Assembly: GCA_041395325.1 (NCBI GenBank)
Contig: JAWLAT010000010.1
Location: 100,046-164,045 of the forward strand
DNA from: JAWLAT01 sp041395325
GTDB lineage: Bacteria; Pseudomonadota; Gammaproteobacteria; Xanthomonadales; SZUA-5
Length of the DNA: 64,000 nt
Direction: 5' to 3'
Shown: positions 28,637 through 37,520 of the stretch, one piece after another
Layout of the letters: the number at the start of each line of letters is the position of its first letter
How positions within the stretch are numbered: position 1 is the first letter of the stretch
Notes under the pieces: generated by a model
The model's input: the letters and a program-made list of their open reading frames with translations, nothing else
What the model was told of the DNA's origin: nothing
Databases searched by the model: none
Program-made: the position numbers and the translations under genes

Positions 28637-28861
28637 TCAGCGGGGCCAGCAGCATGCCGAGCGGCATTTGCGCTGGCCAGTGCCGAAGACACCGGCGCGT
28701 TGCAGATCCTGCTGGCCGGCGCCTCGACTTCGCTGCAACAAGGGCGTCTGACCATCAATGCTCGTTCGAAGACCGGGATGAGTATCAATCCCGACCCGGA
28801 CCAAGGTCAGCCGCGTGTGCGTCTGGATGGACCCAGGCGCACCCGGGCTGGCGATCTGTGA
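28637..28861 (+). pseudogene. Possible 3' remnant of an unidentified gene
   Basis: In the 362-bp gap between two NTF2-like genes, one plus-strand frame stays open from just after a stop at 28634 to TGA at 28859-28861 with codon use like the local genes. It reads ALASAEDTGALQILLAG, then RLTINARSKTGMSINPD, then GQPRVRLDGPRR. There is no start codon in a sensible position and no ribosome-binding site, so it looks like the C-terminal piece of a lost gene. I do not recognise the family. The other 110 bases of the gap hold nothing I can identify. Confidence 0.3.
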
Positions 28862-28970
28862 CAGCAATGTCAGCATTCGCAACCCCTTCACTCACACGGA
28901 TGCCCAGCGACGGAATTCGCGTGGGTACCGTTGCCGACGGCCGCCGCCACTCGAAACATCTTGGGTCGTT

Positions 28971-29882
28971 TCAGTCATGCATCGCGATGTTGCGGTAGAC
29001 CTGCAAGGTACCGTCCAGGCCACGCTGATACAGGCAAATCCCCTTGCCCATGCCTACACCCGAATGTCGACCGCTCTGCCAGCGCAGCTGGTAGCTCAGC
29101 AGTTCCAGCACGCGATGGCCGTGCACATGCACCCAGTGGGGGTTCACGTCGACGAAATGAAAGGGCGGCCAGCTGGCTGAATAACCCTGGAAGAACTCGG
29201 CAATCGCCGAGCGGCCAACCACCGGCGGCGAATCATGCGGCACGTTGATGGCGTCTTCGGCGTAGGCCAGGCTCAGCAGATCGTGCTGCCCCCGCAGCAT
29301 CTGAACGGCGTTGAAGCTGTGCAGCGCGGCCAGTTCGTAGGGGATCGGTCCATCGACCGGGAGGATCGGCTGATGGGCGTAGTGCACGCCAGTCCCATCG
29401 TCCACACGCAGTAGCGATTGCCAATCATCGAGCGCTTCGGCGTAGTTCCAGGCCTGGATTCTCAATCGCCAGTCGCCGTTGGCGGGGCTGTCCCAGATCT
29501 CGAAATAGGTGCCGGGCAGCGTCCGCTCTGCGCCATCGTCACGCTGCAACCGCAGCTCGAAGTCGCCGATCTCCAGTTGCTGTCCTCCCAGATCGAAGCG
29601 TTCCTGCATCGCGCGCCGATAGCCGATGACATCGACCTGCTCCAACAGCGTGGCGTAATAGCGCTCCGCGGCGAGCTTGCCGATCCGGGCACGGCCCTGT
29701 TCCGGGAGTATTTCGACGCTGTCCGACAGCATCCCGGCAAGATCGCCCCAGGATCCGCCCTGCAGGAGTTCGCCGTAGACCTGGGCGAATCGCTGCGGAG
29801 GATCGGTGGCTTCGGCATTCGCTTGACTGCCGGACAGACACACGAATGCCACGCAGGCGAAGGTCCACTGGGCGAGACGCAT
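28971..29882 (-). CDS. Secreted protein with two NTF2/SnoaL-like domains
   Basis: 303 residues with a signal peptide (MRLAQWTFACVAFVCLSGSQANA). The first domain (about 30-165) starts RFAQVYGELLQGGSWGDLAGML and the second (about 195-303) starts ELAALHSFNAVQMLRGQHDL. Both show the helix-then-sheet order of SnoaL-like folds, the second with PPVVGRSAIAEFFQGY typical of this fold. Two such domains can form an internal dimer. Function is unknown. Neighbouring genes are a smaller NTF2-like protein on the same strand and dnaJ. Confidence 0.7.
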   Translation of the reverse strand: MRLAQWTFACVAFVCLSGSQANAEATDPPQRFAQVYGELLQGGSWGDLAGMLSDSVEILPEQGRARIGKLAAERYYATLLEQVDVIGYRRAMQERFDLGGQQLEIGDFELRLQRDDGAERTLPGTYFEIWDSPANGDWRLRIQAWNYAEALDDWQSLLRVDDGTGVHYAHQPILPVDGPIPYELAALHSFNAVQMLRGQHDLLSLAYAEDAINVPHDSPPVVGRSAIAEFFQGYSASWPPFHFVDVNPHWVHVHGHRVLELLSYQLRWQSGRHSGVGMGKGICLYQRGLDGTLQVYRNIAMHD

Positions 29883-30013
29883 GGCGAACTCCAGTCGCGG
29901 CGACTGGACGCCAACATGCCAGAGCTGTTCGAGTGGGCAGTCCAATCGACCGGTCTTTGCGACCAGGCGACCGCCCGGCACGCCAGACGGTTCAGCCCTG
30001 CCCGACCCCGATC

Positions 30014-31138
30014 TCAGCTCGTCATGCGCTCGAAAAACCCTTTGACGCTGTCCAGCCAGGACTGACTGCGCGGACTGTGGTGGGAGGAATCGCTGGCGCC
30101 AAATGACTCTTCCAGTTCGGTCAGCAACTCGCGTTGCCGTGCAGAGAGCTTCACCGGCGTTTCGACCACCACCCGGCAGAGCAGATCGCCGGTGCGATGG
30201 CTGCGCACGCTCTGCACGCCCTTGCCGCGCAGACGGAAGACCTTGCCGGTCTGCGTCTCAGCCGGAATCTTCAACACTGCGCTGCCACCCAGTGTAGGCA
30301 CGGTGAGCTCGCCGCCGAGGGCGGCCGTGGTGCAGCGGATGGGAATCTCGCAGTACAGGTCATCGCCATCGCGACGGAAGATCTCGTGCTCTTCGACTCG
30401 AACCTCGACGTACAGATCACCGGACGGCGCGCCCGCGGGCCCGGCCTCGCCTTCCCCGGACAGCCGGATCCGGTCGCCCGAATCGACGCCGGCTGGAATC
30501 TTCACTCGCAGCTTGCGCTCGGTCTCCACCTGACCACGACCGCTGCAGACCCCGCAGGGATCGGCGATGCGCTGACCGCTGCCGCCGCAATGTGGGCAGC
30601 CTTGCTGGATTGAGAAGATGCCGTTCTGCACCCGGACCCGGCCATGGCCGCCGCAGGTCTGACAGGTTTCAGTCTTGCCGCTCTCCGAGCCACTACCGGC
30701 GCAATGCACGCAGTTGACCAGGCTGGGCACATCGATTTCCCGCTCGATGCCCGCCACGGCCTCTTCCAGCGCCAGTTCCAGGATGTAGCGCAGGTCGGCG
30801 CCACGACGCGGTCGACCGCGGCCGCCACCACCGCCAAAGATGTCGCCAAACAGATCACCGAAGATGTCGCCGACATCGGCAAAGCCAGCGCCACCGGCAC
30901 CTGCACCACCGCCTTCGAAAGCCGCATGGCCATGCCGGTCGTAGAGCTGGCGACGCTTGGGATCGCCCAGCACCTCGAAGGCCTCCTTGGCCTCCTTGAA
31001 CTTGTCCTGAGCGTCGGCGTCATCCGGATTGCGGTCCGGGTGGTACTTCATCGCCAGCCGGCGAAAGGCCTTCTTCAGCGCCTCGTCGTTGGCGCTGCGC
31101 TCGACCCCCAGAACTTCGTAGTAGTCACGCTTGGACAT
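30014..31138 (-). CDS. dnaJ: Chaperone protein DnaJ
   Basis: A 374-residue Hsp40 co-chaperone. The J domain (1-70) has HPD at 33-35, followed by a Gly/Phe-rich linker (about 75-118, containing DIFGDLFGDIFGGGGG). The zinc-finger region has all four CxxCxGxG-type repeats (CVHCAGSG, CQTCGGHG, CPHCGGSG, CGVCSGRG). The C-terminal substrate-binding domains are intact. It is the last gene of the hrcA-grpE-dnaK-dnaJ cluster, separated from dnaK by about 180 bases with a strong hairpin. Initial Met is in MSKRDYYEVLGV. Confidence 0.97.
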   Translation of the reverse strand: MSKRDYYEVLGVERSANDEALKKAFRRLAMKYHPDRNPDDADAQDKFKEAKEAFEVLGDPKRRQLYDRHGHAAFEGGGAGAGGAGFADVGDIFGDLFGDIFGGGGGRGRPRRGADLRYILELALEEAVAGIEREIDVPSLVNCVHCAGSGSESGKTETCQTCGGHGRVRVQNGIFSIQQGCPHCGGSGQRIADPCGVCSGRGQVETERKLRVKIPAGVDSGDRIRLSGEGEAGPAGAPSGDLYVEVRVEEHEIFRRDGDDLYCEIPIRCTTAALGGELTVPTLGGSAVLKIPAETQTGKVFRLRGKGVQSVRSHRTGDLLCRVVVETPVKLSARQRELLTELEESFGASDSSHHSPRSQSWLDSVKGFFERMTS

Positions 31139-31234
31139 CGATTCACCTGTTCCTCGGAGCCCCGCTGCGCTCAAGGCACAGGACCCGGGCGGGGTTCCCC
31201 ACCCTCACCCAACTCTCAATCTCTAAGCACAACA

Positions 31235-31265
31235 GCCGGCGACCGGAATTCCACCGGTCGTCGGC
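31235..31265 (-). terminator. Strong hairpin in the dnaK-dnaJ spacer
   Basis: GCCGGCGACCGG (31235-31246) pairs with CCGGTCGTCGGC (31254-31265) over 12 bp with one mismatch and a 7-base loop. There is no U-tract. A short CCCTGG/CCCTCAG stretch lies between it and the dnaK stop. The hairpin could lower dnaJ transcription relative to dnaK or protect the dnaK 3' end. Confidence 0.45.
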
Positions 31266-31319
31266 CGTTCGGACCTCAGAGTCCGGACTTTGAGCGTTTC
31301 TAAGCCCAGCCCTGGACCC

Positions 31320-33236
31320 TCAGCCCTTCTTGCTGTCATCCACCTCGGTGAACTCGGCATCGACCACATCGTCGGCCGCCTGCTCGGCGCCACCGGCAGA
31401 CGTGGGACCGGGCTCTGCGCCGGCCGAGGCCGCCGCCTGCAGCGCCTGCGCGGCCTCCGCCAGAGCCTGCGCCTTGGCGTCGATCTTGGCCTTGTCATCA
31501 CCCTTCATGGCGCCTTCGAGTTCGGCAATGGCCGACTCGATGTTGCCAATGACGCTGCCGTCGACCTTGTCACCAGCATCCTTGATCGCCGTGCGCGTGG
31601 CGTGCAGCAGTTGGTCGGCCTGGTTGCGCGAGGTCACCAGTTCGTGGAACTTCTTGTCCTCCTCGCGGTGCGTCTCGGCGTCCTGCACCATCTTGGCGAT
31701 CTCATCCTCGGACAGGCCCGAGCCGGCCTTGATCTCGATGCGCTGTTCCTTGCCCGACTTCTTGTCCTTGGCCGAGACATGCAGGATGCCGTTGGCGTCG
31801 ATGTCGAAGGTCACCTCGATCTGCGGCATGCCGCGCGGCGCCGAATCGATGCCGGCCAGATCAAAGCGCGCCAGCGACTTGTTGAAACGGGCCTGCTCGC
31901 GCTCGCCCTGCAGCACATGGACGGTCACCGCACTCTGGTTGTCCTCGGCCGTGGAGAAGACCTGACTGGCCCGGGTCGGGATCGTCGTGTTCTTCTCGAT
32001 CAGCTTGGTCATCACGCCGCCGAGGGTCTCGATACCCAGGCTCAACGGGGTCACGTCCAGCAGCAGCACGTCCTTGACGTCACCGGCCAGCACGCCGCCC
32101 TGGATCGCCGCACCGATGGCCACGGCCTCATCCGGATTGACGTCCTTGCGCGGTTCCTTGCCGAAGAACTCGGTCACGGCGCGTTGCACCGCCGGCATGC
32201 GGGTCATGCCACCGACCAGAATCACCTCGGAGATGTCGCCCACACGGATGCCCGCGTCGGTGATCGCCGTGCGGCAGGGTTCGATCGTGCGCTTGACCAG
32301 TTCCTCGACCAGCGATTCCAGCTTGGCCCGGGTCAGTTTCAGATTCAGATGCTTCGGACCACTCGCGTCGGCCGTCACATAAGGCAGGTTGATCTCGGTC
32401 TGCTGCGATGAAGACAGCTCGATCTTGGCCCGCTCGGCGGCGTCCTTCAGGCGCTGCAAGGCCAGCGGATCGGCCCGCAGGTCGATGCCCTGCTCCTTCT
32501 TGAACTCCTCGACCAGCCAGTCGATGATCCGCGCGTCGAAATCCTCGCCACCGAGGAAGGTGTCGCCATTGGTGGCCAGCACTTCGAACTGCTTCTCGCC
32601 ATCAACGTCGGCGATTTCGATGATCGACACGTCGAAGGTGCCGCCGCCCAGGTCATAAACCGCAATCTTGCGATCGCCAGCACCCTTCTTGTCCAGACCG
32701 TAGGCCAACGCGGCCGCGGTCGGCTCGTTGATGATGCGCTTGACCTCCAGACCGGCAATGCGGCCGGCATCCTTGGTGGCCTGACGCTGGCTGTCGTTGA
32801 AGTAGGCGGGCACCGTGATCACCGCTTCGGTGACCGGCTCACCGAGATAGTCCTCGGCGGTCTTCTTCATCTTCATCAGCACCTTGGCCGACACTTCCGG
32901 CGGCGCCATGCGCTTGCCGTTGGCCTCGACCCAGGCGTCGCCGTTGTCGTGCTCAAGAATCTTGTAGGGCACCAGATTGATGTCCTTCTGCACGACGCCT
33001 TCGCCAAACTTGCGGCCGATCAGACGCTTGACCGCAAACAGGGTGTTGGTGGGATTGGTGACGGCCTGGCGCTTGGCGGACGCGCCGACCAGCACTTCGC
33101 TGTCCTTGGTAAAGGCCACCACGGACGGCGTGGTGCGGTCACCTTCGGAGTTCTCGATCACCTTGACCGAGCCCCCTTCCATCACCGCCACGCACGAGTT
33201 GGTGGTTCCCAGATCGATACCGATGATCTTGGCCAT
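31320..33236 (-). CDS. dnaK: Chaperone protein DnaK (Hsp70)
   Basis: A 638-residue ATP-dependent chaperone. The ATPase domain begins MAKIIGIDLGTTNSCVAVME and contains IINEPTAAALAYG and DLGGGTFDVSI. The linker and peptide-binding domain follow (DVTPLSLGIETLGG), and the lid ends with DAEFTEVDDSKKG. Length is normal. DnaJ and GrpE are encoded on either side. A heat-shock-type promoter candidate and a 15-bp palindrome lie in the 130 bases upstream. Confidence 0.98.
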   Translation of the reverse strand: MAKIIGIDLGTTNSCVAVMEGGSVKVIENSEGDRTTPSVVAFTKDSEVLVGASAKRQAVTNPTNTLFAVKRLIGRKFGEGVVQKDINLVPYKILEHDNGDAWVEANGKRMAPPEVSAKVLMKMKKTAEDYLGEPVTEAVITVPAYFNDSQRQATKDAGRIAGLEVKRIINEPTAAALAYGLDKKGAGDRKIAVYDLGGGTFDVSIIEIADVDGEKQFEVLATNGDTFLGGEDFDARIIDWLVEEFKKEQGIDLRADPLALQRLKDAAERAKIELSSSQQTEINLPYVTADASGPKHLNLKLTRAKLESLVEELVKRTIEPCRTAITDAGIRVGDISEVILVGGMTRMPAVQRAVTEFFGKEPRKDVNPDEAVAIGAAIQGGVLAGDVKDVLLLDVTPLSLGIETLGGVMTKLIEKNTTIPTRASQVFSTAEDNQSAVTVHVLQGEREQARFNKSLARFDLAGIDSAPRGMPQIEVTFDIDANGILHVSAKDKKSGKEQRIEIKAGSGLSEDEIAKMVQDAETHREEDKKFHELVTSRNQADQLLHATRTAIKDAGDKVDGSVIGNIESAIAELEGAMKGDDKAKIDAKAQALAEAAQALQAAASAGAEPGPTSAGGAEQAADDVVDAEFTEVDDSKKG

Positions 33237-33268
33237 GTTCAAACCTCTCGCTGGATTTTCAAGAAATG

Positions 33269-33323
33269 CGGTGCCAGGCACCGTCGCTGAATCGTTAAGT
33301 GGGGCCGACTGTGCCGATCACAA
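33269..33323 (-). promoter_or_regulatory. Candidate sigma-32-like promoter and palindrome upstream of dnaK
   Basis: On the minus strand TTGTGA (33323-33318) and CCCCACTTA (33304-33296) lie 13 bases apart, close to the sigma-32 pattern CTTGAA-N13-15-CCCCATTTA in the -10 but weak in the -35. Downstream, the palindrome CGGTGCCAGGCACCG (33269-33283) would lie in the leader. No CIRCE element is visible. Confidence 0.35.
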
Positions 33324-33366
33324 TGGCCTCAAAAAGCGCCGCCGGATCGTTCAGTGAGCGCGCCGT

Positions 33367-33900
33367 TCAGGGAGCCCGGCTGACGATCACCATCGCCGGT
33401 CGCAGCAGTCGGTCATGCAGGCGATAGCCCTTCTGCACCACCTGCAGCACCACCCCTTCCGGATGCTCGGCGCTGGGCTGCATGGCCATGGCCTGATGCA
33501 ATTCCGGATCGAAGGGCTGACCCATCGGGTCGATGCCTTCAACGCCCTGACTGGCGAACAGCTTGCTCAGCTGGCTCAAGGTCAGCGCCTTGCCTTCCTT
33601 CAGCGTTTCAACGGTCACGCCGTCCTGCTCGGCCGCCTGCAGACCACGCTCCAGACTGTCGGCCACCTGCAGCAGGTCAGCCAGCAAGCGCTCGGCCCCA
33701 AAACGACGGGCCTGCTCGATCTCGCGCAGACTGCGCTTGCGCTGATTGTCCATCTCGGCATGCAGGCGCAACACCTCGGCCTCCAGCTCATCGACCCGCT
33801 CGCTCAGGCGCTCGGCCGGATCGGTACCGAAACCCTCGTCTTCGGCGGCGGTAGCTGCGCCCGCGGCGCCCTGCGGATCCTTGCGTTCTTCCTCACTCAT
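33367..33900 (-). CDS. grpE: Nucleotide exchange factor GrpE
   Basis: 177 residues. A disordered acidic N-terminus is followed by a long coiled coil (LSERVDELEAEVLRLHAEMD, then NQRKRSLREIEQAR) and the beta domain with the family motif VVQKGYRLHDRLLRPAMVIV. GrpE releases ADP from DnaK and acts as a thermosensor in the family. It lies between hrcA and dnaK on the same strand, with about 130 bp to dnaK. Confidence 0.96.
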   Translation of the reverse strand: MSEEERKDPQGAAGAATAAEDEGFGTDPAERLSERVDELEAEVLRLHAEMDNQRKRSLREIEQARRFGAERLLADLLQVADSLERGLQAAEQDGVTVETLKEGKALTLSQLSKLFASQGVEGIDPMGQPFDPELHQAMAMQPSAEHPEGVVLQVVQKGYRLHDRLLRPAMVIVSRAP

Positions 33901-33977
33901 GCGCGTACGTCCATCCTGCACTGACTCGATGGCCACCGGGATGGGGTTGCCGGACGGGAAATCAACTATTCCCGAGG

Positions 33978-34010
33978 GCCAGGGCTGAGAGATCAGGGCT
34001 GAGAGGTCAG
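33978..34010. repeat. CAGGGCTGAGAG direct repeat in the hrcA-grpE spacer
   Basis: CAGGGCTGAGAG occurs at 33980-33991 and 33994-34005. The overlapping 19-mer ATCAGGGCTGAGAGGTCAG (33992-34010) recurs with one mismatch at 50552-50570 after metG. Confidence 0.6.
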
Positions 34011-34050
34011 CGTGGATCGGCAGCCTGTCGCCAAGTTGCCGACCCTCCCA

Positions 34051-35070
34051 TCACGCCAAGGCCTGACTCAGCGCCCTCGCTGTCGTCTCGACGATGGGGA
34101 TCACGCGTTGATAGGGCATGCGCCGCGGCCCGATCACACCCAGCACACCGATCTGTCCGCCGACGCGGTAGGGCGCGGTGATGACGCTGCAGGGACCCAG
34201 CGCATTCAGGCCGCTTTCCTCGCCGATGAACAATCGCACTCGCTCGGCGGCGGTGCTGCGCTCGAGCAGATGCAGCAGCGAGCGCTTCTCGTCGAAGGTC
34301 TGGAACAGCGCGCGCACGTGGCCCAGATCGTCCAGATCGCTGTGCTCCAGGACGGTCCGCTCACCGGCCATCACCACACCCTGATCGCTGTCCTCGAGCA
34401 GACTCTCGGCCGCGCCGACAACCGCCGTCATGGCCTGATCGATGGCGCTGCGGGTCGCCTTCAGATCACCCAGAATGCGTTGGCGCACTTCGGCCAGCGT
34501 CAGGCCGGCTATCTGTCGGTTGAGCGCTCTGGCTGAGCGGGACAACTCCCTCAAGCTGTACTCGCGATCGGTGCGCGCGATGCGGTTCTGCACCTCACCA
34601 TCGCGGAACACCAGCACTACGAGCACGCGTTGCTGCCCCAATGGCAGGAAGTCGACCTGGGCCAGTGCCTGGTCCTCGCGGCGCGGCATCCGCACCAGAC
34701 TGACACAGCGGGTCAGACCGGACAGCAGATCGGCCGCCCGTCGCAGGGCGTCGCGCGGATCGCCGCAACTGGCCAGAGCCTGGCCAATGCGTTGCTGCAG
34801 CGCCTCGGGCACCGGCTCCAGATGCACCAGCGCATCAACGAACAGCCGGAAACCCTGCGTCGTCGGGACGCGACCGGCAGACGCGTGTGGCGCAGTGATC
34901 AGCCCCTGCTCTTCCAACTGCGCGAGCACATTGCGCACCGTCGCTGGACTCAAGTCCAGCCCGCACTCGCGTGCCAGCGTCGCCGAACCCACCGGTTCAC
35001 CGGCACGAATGTAGTGCTCAATCAGATCATGCAGCAGCTTACTGGCGCGCGGATCCAGGGGATTGCTCAT
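34051..35070 (-). CDS. hrcA: Heat-inducible transcription repressor HrcA
   Basis: 339 residues. The N-terminal winged helix reads LLHDLIEHYIRAGEPVGSAT ... LSPATVRNVLAQLEEQGLIT, followed by the HrcA-specific PHASAGRVPTTQGFRLFVD and a GAF-like dimer domain ending GVIGPRRMPYQRVIPIVE. HrcA represses chaperone operons through CIRCE inverted repeats with the help of GroEL. I found no CIRCE sequence upstream of hrcA, grpE or dnaK here, so the target may lie elsewhere (for example groESL). Start chosen as MSNPLDPRASK; an ATG two codons earlier is possible. Confidence 0.94.
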   Translation of the reverse strand: MSNPLDPRASKLLHDLIEHYIRAGEPVGSATLARECGLDLSPATVRNVLAQLEEQGLITAPHASAGRVPTTQGFRLFVDALVHLEPVPEALQQRIGQALASCGDPRDALRRAADLLSGLTRCVSLVRMPRREDQALAQVDFLPLGQQRVLVVLVFRDGEVQNRIARTDREYSLRELSRSARALNRQIAGLTLAEVRQRILGDLKATRSAIDQAMTAVVGAAESLLEDSDQGVVMAGERTVLEHSDLDDLGHVRALFQTFDEKRSLLHLLERSTAAERVRLFIGEESGLNALGPCSVITAPYRVGGQIGVLGVIGPRRMPYQRVIPIVETTARALSQALA

Positions 35071-35221
35071 AGGCATCGCAAGGCCGACCGATGCGTGCCA
35101 GATGGGGCCAACTCTCGCCGATGCAAGAGCCGCCCCAAGGAATGGGGCGACCGCCCGGCCATGAAACCAGCGGCCATCGCCTGCTACGCTGCGCGCCCCT
35201 GAGTTCGACGACACCGACGGC

Positions 35222-36904
35222 ATGCTACGGCGCTTGTCCATTCGCGATCTGGCCATCATCGATCAGCTGGAGGTGGAGCTGAGCGAGGGCTTCACCGTGC
35301 TCAGTGGTGAAGCCGGCGCCGGCAAGTCCATCATCATCGATGCGCTCGAATTGCTGTCCGGCAGCCGCGCCGACGCCACGCTGGTGCGCCCTGGCGCCGA
35401 TCGCACCGAAGTCAGCGCCGAAATCGATCTGACCGCGATGCCACGGATCCGGGACTGGCTGGTGGGCGAGGAGTTGGACGAGGACGATGGCAGTTGCCTG
35501 TTGCGCCGTACGGTTCGCGCCGAGGGCGGCTCACGCGCCTGGATCAATGGCCGTCCTGCTTCGGCCCAGCAACTGCGTTCGCTGACCGAGGGCTTGCTGG
35601 AGATCCATGGACAGCACGAGCACCAGGCACTGCTCGATCGCGAGCATCAGCTGCAATTGCTCGATGCCTACGGCCAGCTGGATCTGACCGTCACGCCGGT
35701 CCGCGAAGCGGCCGCACAACTGGCCGAGTTGCGCAGTGAGCGGCGGCAACAGGCCAGCCGTGACAGCGAGGCACTGCGCCTCGAATTGGCGGACCTGCAG
35801 ACACAGATCGACGCCCTGGAACAGCTGCAACCCACGCCGGAGCGCATCGAGGCGCTCGATCAGGAGCAGCGGCGCCTGTCGCATCGGGAAAGTCTGCTCG
35901 GCGGCCTGGCCGAAGTCGGCCAGTGGCTCGACGGTGACGAAACCGGGACGGTTCGGCGACAGCTGTTGCGCGCCGAACAGGAATTGCGTCGGCTGGCGGA
36001 ACTGGATGCCACGTTGGCACCCCTGGCCACTGCGCTGGAAGAGGCCCGCATTGCGGTCGAGGAAGTCGCGCGGGACACCGGCGCCCGATTGGAAGACGAC
36101 GAGTTGGACCCTGCCCGTCTGGCCGAGGTGGAACAGGCGCTGTCGGCCCTGCATGCATTGGCGCGACGTCACCGTGTGCTGTTGTCGGATCTGCCGGGAC
36201 TGCTGCAGTCGCTGCAGACGCAAGTGCAGACATTGACTGGACGCCTGGACCGCTTGACCCGACTCGACGAACTGGAGGCGACGGCCGTGCAACGCTGGCG
36301 GACGGCGGCCACTGCGCTCAGCCAGGCCCGCCAGCAGGCCGCCGCAGGGCTGTCCAAGGCCGTTGAGACGCTGCTGGACGAGTTGGGCATGGCCGGTGGC
36401 CGCTTCCGGGTTCAGTTCGATGCGCGCGCCGAGGACGGCTCGGCCAGCGGCGCCGAACAGGTTGAGTTCCTGGTCAGCAGCAATGCGGGCATGCCGCCGC
36501 GACCGCTGCGCAAGGTCGCCTCGGGCGGAGAACTGGCGCGACTGTCACTGGCCATCAAGGTGGCGACAGCCAGCGTTGAAGGCGTACCCGTGTTGGTCTT
36601 TGACGAAGTGGATTCCGGCATTGGCGGGCCGACGGCAGAGATCGTCGGCCGCCTGCTGCGGATGCTCGGCAAGCACCGTCAGGTACTGAGCGTGACGCAC
36701 CTGCCCCAGGTTGCCGCCTGTGCTCACCAGCATCTGCGTGCCAGCAAGCAGGTCCGTGACGGACAAACCGTGGCGACACTGGACGCGCTTGACAGCCACG
36801 GAAGGAGGTCGGAAGTGGCCCGCATGCTCGGCGGTGTGGAGCAGACCGACCAGTCGCTGGCGCACGCCGATGAAATGCTGCAGCGAGGCCAGCGCGTTCG
36901 TTGA
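35222..36904 (+). CDS. recN: DNA repair protein RecN
   Basis: A 560-residue SMC-like ATPase for double-strand break repair. The Walker A loop is GEAGAGKSIIID (usually GETGAGKS; the GKS core is kept). A long coiled coil follows (about 150-365), then the signature KVASGGELARLSLAIK and Walker B VLVFDEVDSGIGG, with the D-loop region VTHLPQVAA. It is divergent from hrcA across 151 bp. No LexA-type box was recognised in that space, although recN is SOS-controlled in many relatives. Confidence 0.96.
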   Translation: MLRRLSIRDLAIIDQLEVELSEGFTVLSGEAGAGKSIIIDALELLSGSRADATLVRPGADRTEVSAEIDLTAMPRIRDWLVGEELDEDDGSCLLRRTVRAEGGSRAWINGRPASAQQLRSLTEGLLEIHGQHEHQALLDREHQLQLLDAYGQLDLTVTPVREAAAQLAELRSERRQQASRDSEALRLELADLQTQIDALEQLQPTPERIEALDQEQRRLSHRESLLGGLAEVGQWLDGDETGTVRRQLLRAEQELRRLAELDATLAPLATALEEARIAVEEVARDTGARLEDDELDPARLAEVEQALSALHALARRHRVLLSDLPGLLQSLQTQVQTLTGRLDRLTRLDELEATAVQRWRTAATALSQARQQAAAGLSKAVETLLDELGMAGGRFRVQFDARAEDGSASGAEQVEFLVSSNAGMPPRPLRKVASGGELARLSLAIKVATASVEGVPVLVFDEVDSGIGGPTAEIVGRLLRMLGKHRQVLSVTHLPQVAACAHQHLRASKQVRDGQTVATLDALDSHGRRSEVARMLGGVEQTDQSLAHADEMLQRGQRVR

Positions 36905-37039
36905 ACGATTGGGTCTCCTTGACGAGATCAGACCGATCCGTTCACCCATCCGCGTTGCCAGCGCGCCGCCTGGAATGCGATCGGCACGCCGTTCCTGCGA
37001 ATTGCTGCGAACTGGCTGAGCAGGCCGATGGAACCGCTG

Positions 37040-37468
37040 TCAGCCCTTCTTCGGCCGCACGTACAGGACCAGACTGTGATCTTCCAGCACGTAGCCGTGC
37101 TGTTCGGCGATCTCGCGCTGCAGTCGTTCGATCTGCTCGTTGTGAAACTCGATCACCTTGCCAGTGGAGACACAGACCATATGGTCGTGATGGCCGCCCC
37201 GGTCCAGCTCGTACACCGACTGGCCGCCCTCGAAGTTGTGCCGCATGACCAGCCCGGCGGCCTCGAACTGGTTGAGCACCCGGTAGACGGTCGCCAGACC
37301 GATTTCGTCACCGGATTCCAGCAGTACACGATAGACGTCTTCGGCCGTCATATGCTTCTGCTGCGTCGTCTCCAGGATCTCCAGTATCCGCATGCGCGGG
37401 TGGGTGACCTTCAAGCCGGCCTTGCGTAGATCCTGGGATTCCACCGACGCCTCGCAGTCAGCTGCCAT
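37040..37468 (-). CDS. fur: Ferric uptake regulator Fur
   Basis: A 142-residue metal-dependent repressor. The winged helix (about 10-85) includes THPRMRILEIL, EIGLATVYRVLNQFEAAGL and VMRHNFEGGQSVYEL. The metal site HHDHMVC is followed by VSTGKVIEF, so the CxxC structural zinc pair of E. coli Fur is reduced to one cysteine, as in pseudomonad Fur. Start ATG at 37468; an ATG seven codons earlier is possible. It is divergent from bamE. This pairing and the neighbouring recN are the usual xanthomonad order. Confidence 0.95.
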   Translation of the reverse strand: MAADCEASVESQDLRKAGLKVTHPRMRILEILETTQQKHMTAEDVYRVLLESGDEIGLATVYRVLNQFEAAGLVMRHNFEGGQSVYELDRGGHHDHMVCVSTGKVIEFHNEQIERLQREIAEQHGYVLEDHSLVLYVRPKKG

Positions 37469-37479
37469 CAGACCTTGGG

Positions 37480-37488
37480 AGTGTATCA
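37480..37488 (-). promoter_or_regulatory. Candidate extended -10 for fur
   Basis: TGATACACT on the minus strand fits the TGnTAnnnT extended -10 form. Transcription would start only a few bases before the ATG at 37468. No good -35 is seen. The same bases read TATCAT on the plus strand, a possible -10 for bamE. Confidence 0.3.
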
Positions 37489-37520
37489 TCCGCGTTCTTT
37501 TTCGCTGGCCGGAGAACCCT

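Noticed and set aside
31290..32411. A 373-codon plus-strand frame opposite dnaK.
   Set aside because: Antisense shadow of a conserved chaperone gene; no ribosome-binding site or domain.
35071..35221. LexA box for recN.
   Set aside because: No convincing CTG-N10-CAG type or TTAGTA-type palindrome was found in the divergent region.
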